From Altererythrobacter aquiaggeris (lineage in GTDB: Bacteria > Pseudomonadota > Alphaproteobacteria > Sphingomonadales > Sphingomonadaceae), in the NCBI RefSeq assembly GCF_037154015.1, contig NZ_JBANRL010000001.1, positions 310,001 through 374,000 on the forward strand: 64,000 nt of DNA, read 5' to 3'. Both the position numbers and the translations under genes were made by a program. Within the stretch, counting starts at the first letter, position 1; each line of letters begins with the position of its first letter. The notes under the pieces were generated by a model that did not search any database, was not told the origin of the DNA, and worked only from the letters and a program-made list of their open reading frames with translations. Below, piece by piece: positions 9,292 to 20,510 of the stretch.

Positions 9292-10889
9292 CCGCTCCGA
9301 CACTCACTTCCAGGCTTGTCGCCGATTCGCCTGAAGCCAAAGCCAACGCCGCGCATAATCGCGCGCTCAACGAAGAGCTTCGCGCCAAGGTTGCGCAAAC
9401 GGCGCTGGGTGGCAGCGAAAAATCGCGTGAGCGGCACGTGTCGCGCGGCAAGCTGTTGCCGCGTGAGCGGGTGGAGCGGTTGCTCGATCCAGGGTCGCCC
9501 TTTCTTGAAATCGGCCAGCTTGCCGCGAATGGCATGTATGATGACGATATCGCAGCCGCCGGTATGATTGCCGGGATCGGGCGTGTGTCGGGCCGGCAGG
9601 TGATGATCGTTGCCAATGATGCCACAGTGAAGGGCGGCACGTATTATCCGCTGACGGTAAAGAAGCATCTCCGCGCGCAGGAAATCGCGTTGGAGAACCA
9701 TCTACCCTGCATCTATCTGGTCGATAGCGGCGGCGCGAACCTGCCACATCAGGCCGAAGTGTTTCCCGATCGCGATCACTTCGGACGTATCTTCTTCAAT
9801 CAGGCGAACATGTCGGCGGCGCAAATTCCGCAAATCGCTTGCGTGATGGGCAGCTGCACCGCGGGCGGGGCCTATGTGCCTGCCATGTCCGACGAGACTG
9901 TGATCGTCCGCAATCAAGGCACCATTTTTCTTGCCGGACCGCCGCTGGTGAAAGCTGCGACGGGCGAGGAAATCAGCGCCGAGGATCTGGGCGGCGGAGA
10001 TATGCATGGCCGCAAGTCGGGCGTGGTCGATCATGTGGCCGAAAATGACGAACATGCGCTCACCATTGTGCGCGATATCGTCAGCCATCTGGGCAAGGTG
10101 CATGAACCCGATGTCGAGCTGAAAGAGCCGCGCTCGCCCAAATTCGATGCGGACGAACTGTATTCGATCATCCCCGACGATGTCCGCGCGCCTTATGATG
10201 TGCACGAGGTAATTGCGCGGCTGGTGGATGGCAGCGAATTTCATGAATTCAAGGCGCTCTATGGTGCCACACTTGTCTGCGGTTTTGCGCATATCTGGGG
10301 GACGCCGGTTGCAATCCTCGCCAATAATGGCGTGCTGTTTTCAGAAAGCGCAGTAAAGGGCGCGCATTTTATCGAACTTGCATGTCAGCGCGGAATTCCG
10401 CTGTTGTTCCTGCAGAATATTTCCGGCTTCATGGTCGGGGGGAAATATGAACAGGAAGGGATTGCCAAACACGGCGCCAAGCTGGTGACAGCGGTTGCCA
10501 CGGCGCAGGTGCCCAAGATCACAGTCGTGATCGGTGGCAGTTTCGGCGCGGGCAATTACGGCATGGCGGGCCGGGCATACTCCCCGCGCTTCCTGTTCAC
10601 CTGGCCCAACGCGCGCATCAGCGTGATGGGCGGCGAACAGGCGGCGAGCGTATTGGCCACCGTTCACCGCGATGCCGACAGCTGGAGCGAGGAAGACGCG
10701 GAAGCTTTCAAGGCACCCATCCGGCAAAAATACGAAGACGAAGGCAACCCCTATTATGCCACTGCCCGGCTGTGGGATGACGGCGTGATAGACCCCGCGC
10801 AAACGCGCGACGTATTGGGATTGGCGTTCGCCGCGGCGCTGAATGCGCCAATCCCCGAACAACCCCGCTTCGGCGTTTTCAGGATGTAG
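9288..10889 (+). CDS. Methylcrotonoyl-CoA carboxylase, carboxyltransferase (beta) subunit
   Basis: This 533-residue carboxyltransferase takes CO2 from biotin to 3-methylcrotonyl-CoA, the step after isovaleryl-CoA dehydrogenase. The first half has [34 protein letters not shown] and [16 protein letters not shown]. The second has [27 protein letters not shown] and [16 protein letters not shown]. These fit the MCC beta family better than propionyl-CoA carboxylase. The ATG overlaps the ivd stop. The biotin-carrying alpha subunit and methylglutaconyl-CoA hydratase are not next to it and must be encoded elsewhere. Confidence 0.93.
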   Translation: MTAPTLTSRLVADSPEAKANAAHNRALNEELRAKVAQTALGGSEKSRERHVSRGKLLPRERVERLLDPGSPFLEIGQLAANGMYDDDIAAAGMIAGIGRVSGRQVMIVANDATVKGGTYYPLTVKKHLRAQEIALENHLPCIYLVDSGGANLPHQAEVFPDRDHFGRIFFNQANMSAAQIPQIACVMGSCTAGGAYVPAMSDETVIVRNQGTIFLAGPPLVKAATGEEISAEDLGGGDMHGRKSGVVDHVAENDEHALTIVRDIVSHLGKVHEPDVELKEPRSPKFDADELYSIIPDDVRAPYDVHEVIARLVDGSEFHEFKALYGATLVCGFAHIWGTPVAILANNGVLFSESAVKGAHFIELACQRGIPLLFLQNISGFMVGGKYEQEGIAKHGAKLVTAVATAQVPKITVVIGGSFGAGNYGMAGRAYSPRFLFTWPNARISVMGGEQAASVLATVHRDADSWSEEDAEAFKAPIRQKYEDEGNPYYATARLWDDGVIDPAQTRDVLGLAFAAALNAPIPEQPRFGVFRM

Positions 10890-10892
10890 TAC

Positions 10893-11405
10893 ATGACCGC
10901 TGTCACAACCCGGAAGTCGCTTGCCCCGACAAAGCTCGACTACACGCTTGGTGTGCTTGCGCTCGCCATTCTGTCGGCAGCGGTTGTTGCGCTGTATCGC
11001 GGAATGGAAGAGTGGCACGAACTGGAACCGCGCCTGTGGTTTCATATCATCACGGTCATGATTGCCACCACGCTTACTCCGATTATGCTGTGGCGCAGAC
11101 GGGGTGACAAAAGCCACCGCGTGCTCGGCTATATCTGGGTGTTCTGCATGGTTTCGACGGCGCTGGTTTCGTTCACCCTGCGCTACATAAACGAAGGTAA
11201 TTTCAGCCCGATCCATTTACTGTCCGTCCTGACCCTGATTGTGTCATGGAAACTGGTGGCCAAGGCGCGGGCGCACAAACCGGTCGAACATCGCCGCGAA
11301 GTGCGCGGAATTGTGACAGGGGCGCTGCTGGTCGCAGGGTTTTTCACCTTCCCGTTCAACCGGCTGATGGGGATGTGGCTGCAGGGAATGCCAGTTTTCA
11401 ACTGA
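10893..11405 (+). CDS. DUF2306-family membrane protein
   Basis: A 170-residue integral membrane protein with four likely helices, near residues 18-37, 48-65, 75-97 and 137-157. Conserved-looking histidines sit in LWFHIITVM, DKSHRVLGYIW and SPIHLLSVL. This pattern matches the DUF2306 family, whose function is not established. It starts 3 nt after the carboxylase stop, so it is probably co-transcribed with the leucine genes, but the link may be only positional. Confidence 0.72.
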   Translation: MTAVTTRKSLAPTKLDYTLGVLALAILSAAVVALYRGMEEWHELEPRLWFHIITVMIATTLTPIMLWRRRGDKSHRVLGYIWVFCMVSTALVSFTLRYINEGNFSPIHLLSVLTLIVSWKLVAKARAHKPVEHRREVRGIVTGALLVAGFFTFPFNRLMGMWLQGMPVFN

Positions 11406-11477
11406 TTGCGGCCATTGGTATAAGCTACGGCATCGCATTCCTCCTGCATGATGCTAAACAGTTTGCGGAGAGAGTGC

Positions 11478-12122
11478 ATGACGAGCAATAATAAAGATCT
11501 CGCGATCCGCGAGCCGACACTACTCTCGCGCTTTGTGCGGCGGATCATCTGGGGCATTTACCGGCTCAGGGGATGGAAGCTGGACGGGCATCTGCCCGAC
11601 ATCCCGAAATATGTCATTGCCGGTGCACCGCATTCGTCGAACTGGGATTTCGTGTTTTTTATCGGGGCCACTGCCGAAGAAGGCATCCAGCCAAACTTCA
11701 TGGGAAAGCACACGCTGTTCAAAGGCATCATGCGCAATTTCATGTTCGATATGGGCGGTATTTCGATTGATCGCCGCAAGCGCGCCAACGCTGTCGAACA
11801 GGTGGCCGAAGAATTCGCCCGCCGCGACAAACTGGCACTGGTCATCGCTGCAGAAGGTACGCGCAGCAGCAACGGCGAATGGCGGTCAGGCTTTTATCAC
11901 ATTGCCGAAGCTGCAGGAGTGCCGGTGGTTCCGGCCTGGGTTTGCAACAAGCGCCGGATACTGGGCTTCGGGCCGCCGGTCTGGCCAACCGGCGATTATC
12001 CAGCCGACCTTGCCAGGATCGCCGCATTCATGCGCTCGAAATTGCCGGATTACGAGCGGTACAAAGTCATGGAAGCCCAGGCCGAGCGCCTGAAACTGGA
12101 ACAGGAGAATGACGATGATTGA
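11478..12122 (+). CDS. PlsC-like acyltransferase
   Basis: A 214-residue relative of 1-acyl-sn-glycerol-3-phosphate acyltransferases. The active-site HX4D motif is HSSNWD and the phosphate-binding motif is EGTRSSNGEW. FMGKHTLFKG and ISIDRRKR fit the intervening acceptor region. The enzyme would acylate a lysolipid at the inner membrane, but this subgroup, with Ser-Ser after the histidine, differs from canonical PlsC and the substrate is open. The ATG at 11478 follows GGAGAG; an in-frame ATG at 11448 lacks a ribosome binding site. Confidence 0.82.
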   Translation: MTSNNKDLAIREPTLLSRFVRRIIWGIYRLRGWKLDGHLPDIPKYVIAGAPHSSNWDFVFFIGATAEEGIQPNFMGKHTLFKGIMRNFMFDMGGISIDRRKRANAVEQVAEEFARRDKLALVIAAEGTRSSNGEWRSGFYHIAEAAGVPVVPAWVCNKRRILGFGPPVWPTGDYPADLARIAAFMRSKLPDYERYKVMEAQAERLKLEQENDDD

Positions 12123-12915
12123 ACTGTTGCTGGTCAACGCCGCCATTCTGGCCGCCGTAATGGTAGCTTTCTGGCTGATCTCGCTGAAGATAGACGACGT
12201 ATCCTTCATCGATTCGGTGTGGGGCGCAGGAATGGCGCTGATGGCTTTCGTCAGCTGGTTGCACTCCGGCTCTCCCGGCGCGCTCGCCGATATGATCATG
12301 GTCATGGCAGTGGTTTGGGGGCTGCGCCTCGCCGCGCATCTGTTTGTCCGGTGGCGCAAGGACGGCGAAGACCCGCGATATAAAAGGATGCTGAAGAAAG
12401 ACCGCGAGGCAGGGCATTTCGCGCGCGCTTCGCTGATCAAGATTTTCGGTATGCAGGCAGTCTTGCTGTTCATCACTTGCCTGCCCGCCCAGCTGGGTAT
12501 TCTGGCCAGCGCGGAGCCTGCACCCGTCACCGCGCTTGCATGGGCGGGGCTGGCGCTTTGGTTGGCCGGCATGTTTTTCGAAGTGGTTGGCGACTGGCAG
12601 CTCAAGCGGTTCAAGGCTGACCCTGCCAATGAAGGCAAAATCCTCGACACCGGCCTGTGGCGTTATACCCGCCACCCCAATTATTTCGGCGATGCCTGCG
12701 TGTGGTGGGGGATTTGGCTGGCCGCCGCATCAGCGGGTTGGGATATTGCGCTATACAGTGTGATCGGCCCGATATTCCTGACTTTTACGCTGACGAAGTG
12801 GTCGGGCGCAGCCTTGCTGGAAAGCGGAATGAAAAAGAAGCGCGGCGATAAATACGCGGATTACATTGGGCGCACATCGGCATTCATCCCATGGCCGCCC
12901 AAAAAATCAGTCTGA
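12115..12915 (+). CDS. DUF1295 steroid-5-alpha-reductase-like membrane protein
   Basis: A polytopic protein of 266 residues with about six membrane segments. The C-terminal part carries GLWRYTRHPNYFGDACVWWG, the NADPH-binding signature shared by DUF1295, steroid 5-alpha reductases and ICMT-like enzymes. It overlaps the acyltransferase by 8 nt. Of two in-frame ATGs (12109 and 12115) the second is preferred because AGGAG at 12103-12107 then sits 7 nt away instead of 1 nt. The reaction is unknown; coupling with the acyltransferase suggests lipid modification. Confidence 0.82.
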   Translation: MIELLLVNAAILAAVMVAFWLISLKIDDVSFIDSVWGAGMALMAFVSWLHSGSPGALADMIMVMAVVWGLRLAAHLFVRWRKDGEDPRYKRMLKKDREAGHFARASLIKIFGMQAVLLFITCLPAQLGILASAEPAPVTALAWAGLALWLAGMFFEVVGDWQLKRFKADPANEGKILDTGLWRYTRHPNYFGDACVWWGIWLAAASAGWDIALYSVIGPIFLTFTLTKWSGAALLESGMKKKRGDKYADYIGRTSAFIPWPPKKSV

Positions 12916-12974
12916 AGGATTTTTCCGGACCCATCACAGGTCTGGTTCGTTGCAATTTCAATGGAGGAAACAGA

Positions 12975-13415
12975 ATGAAGAAATTTACCCCGATCGCGCT
13001 TACTGCGCCGCTTGCACTTGCGCTGGCATCTTGCGGAAGCGACAAGGCCGAAGATACCCCTGCCGAAGCCGCAACGCCAACAGCTGTCGCGCCCGCTACG
13101 GCTGAACTGGCCCCGGTTGGCGCGGATGCCCGCACCACTGTCGCCTATGACGGTACATATTCAAAAACCATGGCTGACGGCACTCTGCGCAGCATAACAT
13201 TGAATTCAGCCGACGATACGTACAGCATGATCGATGGCAGCGGCCAACCCGTTACCGGAACATACAACTGGTATAGCGACAACAGCCGTATCCTGATCAA
13301 GAACGGCAATGAAACGATGGTGTTCGCCGTTGCCGACGGTGCTATTTACGAAATGGCTGATGCGGACGCTGCAGTAACAACCGCGAATGCCGAAAACGCC
13401 TATACGCGCAACTGA
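12975..13415 (+). CDS. Predicted outer-membrane lipoprotein, unknown function
   Basis: A 146-residue protein whose signal peptide ends in the lipobox LASC, followed by an Ala/Pro/Thr-rich linker (about residues 30-50). The globular part contains a short repeat-like beta pattern (YDGTYSKTMADGTLRSITLN and SGQPVTGTYNWYSDN). No family was recognised. GGAGG lies 7 nt before the ATG. An intrinsic terminator follows at once, so this is a monocistronic gene or the end of the lipid gene cluster. Confidence 0.8.
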   Translation: MKKFTPIALTAPLALALASCGSDKAEDTPAEAATPTAVAPATAELAPVGADARTTVAYDGTYSKTMADGTLRSITLNSADDTYSMIDGSGQPVTGTYNWYSDNSRILIKNGNETMVFAVADGAIYEMADADAAVTTANAENAYTRN

Positions 13416-13436
13416 CCGCACGATCGGATTGGCATG

Positions 13437-13472
13437 GGGCTCCGCTGGCGAATCGCTGGCGGGGCCCTTTTT
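13437..13472 (+). terminator. Intrinsic terminator after the lipoprotein gene
   Basis: A 9-bp stem, GGGCTCCGC (13437-13445) against GCGGGGCCC (13459-13467) with one G-U pair, has a 13-nt loop and is followed directly by five T residues. It lies 21 nt after the lipoprotein stop codon. Confidence 0.8.
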
Positions 13473-13505
13473 CTTGCCGCTAGCTTGATTGCGCGCGGTT
13501 TTCAT

Positions 13506-13527
13506 ACCAATTGCAGAGACAATTGGT
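13506..13527. promoter_or_regulatory. Inverted repeat, candidate operator of the adjacent TetR gene
   Basis: ACCAATTG (13506-13513) and CAATTGGT (13520-13527) are perfect inverted arms separated by 6 nt, ending 33 nt before the TetR-family start codon. The 22-bp length and position suit a TetR dimer binding its own promoter. Autoregulation is inferred from position only. Confidence 0.6.
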
Positions 13528-13560
13528 TATGTGGCAGGTGCATTCGAGGGAAGCGGACTG

Positions 13561-14187
13561 ATGGGTAACGGCGAGATGGATAGCGAGAGGCGCGAGCTGA
13601 TAACGCTGGCCATGCAATTGACCCAGCGGCGCGGTGAAGAAGCCTCTGTCGCGCATCTTGCCGCGCAGCCGGGCGTAACCAGGGCAATGGTCGCGCGTCA
13701 TTTTGCCGATGACAGCGAATTGTTCGATGCGGTGGTGGAAGCATGGTACGCGCCCGACATCGCCATCATGGAAGAAACGGTGGCGTCCGACCTGCCTGTA
13801 GAGCGAAAATTATACGAATTCTTTGCACGCCGGTTCGTTCGCGAAAGGGCAAGGTATCGCGAGGATCCGGCTTTGTTTGCCCTCTATTGCGAACTTGGTT
13901 CAGCGCGATTCGAGCAGGTTCGCGGCTATATCGATCTGGCCGATCATTATCTGAGCGAACTTATCGCGCAGGCTCAGGCCGAAGGCTATTTCAGCGGACT
14001 GACCATCAGCCGCGCTTTGACGCTGATCAACCAGATGGTGATTTGCTACACTTCGCCCCAATTGCTGTTGATGCTTGAAGAACGTCTGACCGAAAGCAAG
14101 CTGGCCGCCATTATCGACACGCTGTTTGCGGGCCTGGAAGGCGGCGATAGCAAGGCGGCGGGCGTTACCGGACTGCGGCTGGCCTGA
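13561..14187 (+). CDS. TetR-family transcriptional regulator
   Basis: This 208-residue regulator has an N-terminal helix-turn-helix around residues 28-62 (VAHLAAQPGVTRAMVARHFADDSELFDAVVEAWY; shown here in outline: ASVAHLAAQPGV, then VARHFADDSELFDAV). The recognition region is typical of TetR, and the all-helical C-terminal part is of the usual length. The ligand is not predictable. ATG 13561 has GAGGGA upstream. The perfect inverted repeat in its own promoter suggests autorepression. No obviously co-regulated gene is divergent to it, since the upstream gene ends in a terminator. Confidence 0.85.
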   Translation: MGNGEMDSERRELITLAMQLTQRRGEEASVAHLAAQPGVTRAMVARHFADDSELFDAVVEAWYAPDIAIMEETVASDLPVERKLYEFFARRFVRERARYREDPALFALYCELGSARFEQVRGYIDLADHYLSELIAQAQAEGYFSGLTISRALTLINQMVICYTSPQLLLMLEERLTESKLAAIIDTLFAGLEGGDSKAAGVTGLRLA

Positions 14188-14197
14188 ACCGCACAGG

Positions 14198-15937
14198 TTA
14201 ATCCCGCGGTGTTTGATCCGTCAGTCTGCCCGTCGCGGGCAATTGCCGCATTTCGGCAGCAGCAAACCACATTTCAAGCGAGTCCAGATCAAGCGGTCCT
14301 ACCACCGCGTCCGTGCCTTCATCAAACATGGTGAAGCTGTCCCCGCCAGAGGCAAGAAAACCGTTCATCGTCACGCGGTATTTCTTTTCAGGATCGAGCG
14401 GTGCACCGTTCAGAGTGACCGAACCGATACGCTGGCCCCCGGGCCTGGTCCGGTCATACGCAAAGCCAAACCCTTCGGAAACGGAGAATGTCTGGACCAC
14501 CCCCTTATCATCGAATTGCTGTTCAAGCAGCGCGATGACCTGCGCCCCGCTGAATGTCTTGGTGACCAGCGTGTTTGAAAACGGTTGCACACTGTAGATT
14601 GCGCCAAATGTGATTGTTCCGTCTTCTGCCGGAACCAGATCGGCGCGGATGCCCGTATTGTTCATCAACGCAATTTGCGCACCGGCACTGCGGGTGGCTG
14701 CCAATTGTGCATCGGCAATCAGATTTCCCAGCGCGGTTTCGCCCACCGCCGGCGGGTCGAGGGCGATCCCCGACAGCTTGCCGACAGCGCGTGTCGCAAA
14801 GCTGCTGGCGGCCTCGGCATATCGCGCGACATAGGCTGCAATCTCCGCATTTGCAGCAAAGCTTTGAAGCTCCGCCAGCGGTTCGGCAGCGCCCACCTGA
14901 CTGGTAATCCCGTCGTTCTGGACAATCACATTTTCGGCGCTTCGCGCGGTGACGTTGCCGCTGGCGGGATCGATTGTCAGCGCGATGTCAGTCAGCATGG
15001 TACCTGCCCATGACGCGCTCGTGACGAGAAAATTGCGCGTGGGATCGATTGCGGAATAATCGCAGATATATGCGCGGTGGGTGTGACCCGAAATAACCAG
15101 ATCTACCCTTGGATCGAGCTTCGCGAGAATGTCCAGCAAACGCCCGGACACGCCGGCGCAGCTTGCATCGTTATAGCCTGCTTCGGTGTACAGTCCCTGA
15201 TGGATCGATACCACGATGGCATCTGCGCCCTGCGCTTCCAGCTGCGGGATCAACGCATTGATCGTTGCGGATTCTTCGGCAAAGGTCAGCCCCTCGATAC
15301 CGCCCGGGGTGACCAGAGTGGGCGTGTCTTCCAGCGTCAGGCCGATTACGCCGACCGAAACTTGCGATGCGCCGGTGCCGAATTGCTTGATACCAAAAGC
15401 CGGGAATATGGTGCTGCCGTCAGGATTCGTCACATTGGCTGCGAGAAACCGGAAGTCTGCACCCCGATATGCTTCTACCCTGCATGGCTCGCGCGGCGTA
15501 TGGACTTCGCAGCCACCGTTCTGGATACGCTGCAATTCGGCAGATCCGCGATCAAATTCATGGTTGCCGACCGCGTTGAAATCGATCCCGATGCGGTTCA
15601 TCACGCCGATCGTCGGTTCGTCCAGAAACAGCGATGATACCAGCGGGCTGCCGCTGATCATGTCGCCCGCACTGATTACCATATAATTTTCGTTCTTCGC
15701 CTTGATCGATGCGATTGCACTGGCGAGATAGGCCGCCCCGCCTGCCGGTGCGCGCACTTCGCCGTCACCTTCGCCGCGGACTGTGACCGCGCGGACGGGC
15801 GGCTCCAGATTGCCGTGAAAATCGTTGATCCCGATGATGCGCACGGTGACCGGCGCAGTGATTTGGGTAGCGGTTGGAACGGTGGCACAGGCCCCGAGCG
15901 CGAGAACGGCCGGCACGGCAATGAGTTTGCGGATCAT
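14198..15937 (-). CDS. 5'-nucleotidase/2',3'-cyclic phosphodiesterase family lipoprotein
   Basis: A 579-residue exported metallophosphoesterase. The signal peptide ends in the lipobox LGAC near residue 18. The metallophosphatase domain carries the metal-binding motifs NDFHGN (about 38), GDMISGSP, GNHEFDRG and SGHTH. The C-terminal 5'-nucleotidase domain has NNTGIRADL and YSVQPFSNTL with GFLASGGDSFTMF, which form the substrate pocket in UshA-type enzymes. It would release phosphate and nucleoside from extracellular nucleotides. It ends 10 nt from the convergent TetR gene. Confidence 0.9.
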   Translation of the reverse strand: MIRKLIAVPAVLALGACATVPTATQITAPVTVRIIGINDFHGNLEPPVRAVTVRGEGDGEVRAPAGGAAYLASAIASIKAKNENYMVISAGDMISGSPLVSSLFLDEPTIGVMNRIGIDFNAVGNHEFDRGSAELQRIQNGGCEVHTPREPCRVEAYRGADFRFLAANVTNPDGSTIFPAFGIKQFGTGASQVSVGVIGLTLEDTPTLVTPGGIEGLTFAEESATINALIPQLEAQGADAIVVSIHQGLYTEAGYNDASCAGVSGRLLDILAKLDPRVDLVISGHTHRAYICDYSAIDPTRNFLVTSASWAGTMLTDIALTIDPASGNVTARSAENVIVQNDGITSQVGAAEPLAELQSFAANAEIAAYVARYAEAASSFATRAVGKLSGIALDPPAVGETALGNLIADAQLAATRSAGAQIALMNNTGIRADLVPAEDGTITFGAIYSVQPFSNTLVTKTFSGAQVIALLEQQFDDKGVVQTFSVSEGFGFAYDRTRPGGQRIGSVTLNGAPLDPEKKYRVTMNGFLASGGDSFTMFDEGTDAVVGPLDLDSLEMWFAAAEMRQLPATGRLTDQTPRD

Positions 15938-16050
15938 ATTGCGACATTAACCGCCGAAAGCGACGCGGCAAAGACTCTATCTGCGGCGAATTGCCTAAGC
16001 CGGCCGGCCCGCCTATCGCCAGACAAACAGAACCTGGCCGGGAGACCATT

Positions 16051-16791
16051 ATGAACAGTGAAGGCAAGCGCGTATGCCTGATCATGGGGGCCGGGGCGGG
16101 ACTGGGCAGCAGCCTGGCCCGCGCATTTGCGGCTGAGGGTCTGGCGGTCTGTATCACCCGGCGCGAACGCAATCTGCCCGAACTTGAAGCGCTCGCCGCA
16201 GAGATCGGCTCGGATGGCGGCGAAGCGCACGCTTTTGGCGTTGATGCCCGCGACGAGGACGCTGTCATGGCGCTGGTCGGCCGGATCGAGCGTGATATCG
16301 GCCCGCTGGAACTGGTGATCTTCAACATCGGCGCAAATGTCCGCTTCCCGGTCCGTGACACGACTGCCCGCGTCTATCGCAAGGTTTGGGAAATGGCTGC
16401 ATTCGCCGGATTTCTGACCGGGCGCGAGGCAGCGCGCGTCATGGTGCCGCGCGGGCAGGGCACGATAATCTTTACCGGCGCGACGGCATCGGTGCGCGGC
16501 AGTGCCGGGTTCGGCGCATTTGCCGGGGCCAAACATGCCTTGCGCGCGCTGGCGCAAAGCATGGCGCGTGAACTGGGGCCCCAAGGAGTGCACGTGGCGC
16601 ACACGATCATCGACGGGTTGATGGACGGAAAATTTGCCCGGGAAAATTTCCCCGACGCGGCGCAGCGTGCCGCCAGCGACAAAATACTGTCGCCTGATGC
16701 GGTTGCACAGGCTTATGTGAACCTGTGGAAACAGCCCCGCTCTGCCTGGACGCACGAGCTGGATATGCGCCCCTGGACGGAGAATTTCTGA
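16051..16791 (+). CDS. SDR-family protein with Phe in place of the catalytic Tyr
   Basis: A 246-residue Rossmann protein. The cofactor motif GAGAGLG is intact and the NNAG position reads NIGAN. Where classical short-chain dehydrogenases have Ser-Tyr-Lys, this one has TGATASVRGSAGFGAF followed by AGAKHAL, so the tyrosine position is phenylalanine while the lysine remains. GELGPQ-like RELGPQGVHVAH follows. Either the protein uses another acid or it is a non-redox binding protein. The ATG has GGGAGA upstream. The next gene starts 1 nt after the stop, implying a functional pair with the isomerase-like protein. Confidence 0.85.
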   Translation: MNSEGKRVCLIMGAGAGLGSSLARAFAAEGLAVCITRRERNLPELEALAAEIGSDGGEAHAFGVDARDEDAVMALVGRIERDIGPLELVIFNIGANVRFPVRDTTARVYRKVWEMAAFAGFLTGREAARVMVPRGQGTIIFTGATASVRGSAGFGAFAGAKHALRALAQSMARELGPQGVHVAHTIIDGLMDGKFARENFPDAAQRAASDKILSPDAVAQAYVNLWKQPRSAWTHELDMRPWTENF

Positions 16792-16792
16792 A

Positions 16793-17392
16793 ATGGCCAA
16801 AATCGCCGAATTGCTATTCGATTTCGTCAGCCCCAACGCCTATCTGGTATGGCAGCCGTTAAAGGATATCGCGGTCAGAACCGGTGCAACGCTAAAAGTT
16901 ACGCCGGTATTTCTGGGCGGGATGCACAAGCTGACCGGTAACGCGCCGCCATTTATCCGCGACGGCGAAGTAAAGGGCAAGAATGCCTATGCCATGCTGG
17001 AGATGAACCGTTTCATCAATGCGCATGGAATGGACCGGTTCACAATGAACCCGAACTTTCCGTTCAATTCCATCCTGCTTCAACGCCTACTGGTGGCAGC
17101 ACAGGATAGCGGACAGGAAATCGCCTTTATCGACTGTCTGCTCCCGCATATCTGGGAGCAGGGCGCCAATGTAGCGGATGCCGCGGTCGTTGCGGCGCTG
17201 CTTGCGGACAGCATTTTCGATGCCGATGCCCTTTTGGCCAAAACGCAGGATCCGGCGATCAAACAACGGCTGGTCGATAACACTGCCGACAGCGTCCAAC
17301 GCGGGGCGTTTGGTATTCCGACATTCTTTATCGGCGAGGACATGTTTTTCGGCAAGGAACGGCTTGGCCAGATCGAAGCTGCGCTGGCCTGA
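16793..17392 (+). CDS. 2-hydroxychromene-2-carboxylate isomerase family protein (GST kappa/DsbA-like)
   Basis: This 199-residue protein begins LLFDFVSPNAYLVW; the serine of the SPNAY motif at about residue 13 is the glutathione-activating residue in the GST-kappa/HCCA isomerase family. The C-terminal GAFGIPTFFIGEDMFFGKERL is the conserved thioredoxin-fold end. HCCA isomerase acts in aromatic ring degradation, but no naphthalene-type genes are nearby, so another glutathione-dependent reaction is possible. It starts 1 nt after the SDR gene. Confidence 0.85.
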   Translation: MAKIAELLFDFVSPNAYLVWQPLKDIAVRTGATLKVTPVFLGGMHKLTGNAPPFIRDGEVKGKNAYAMLEMNRFINAHGMDRFTMNPNFPFNSILLQRLLVAAQDSGQEIAFIDCLLPHIWEQGANVADAAVVAALLADSIFDADALLAKTQDPAIKQRLVDNTADSVQRGAFGIPTFFIGEDMFFGKERLGQIEAALA

Positions 17393-20496
<3,104 letters not shown>

Positions 20497-20510
20497 TTAC
20501 GATAAGCCTG

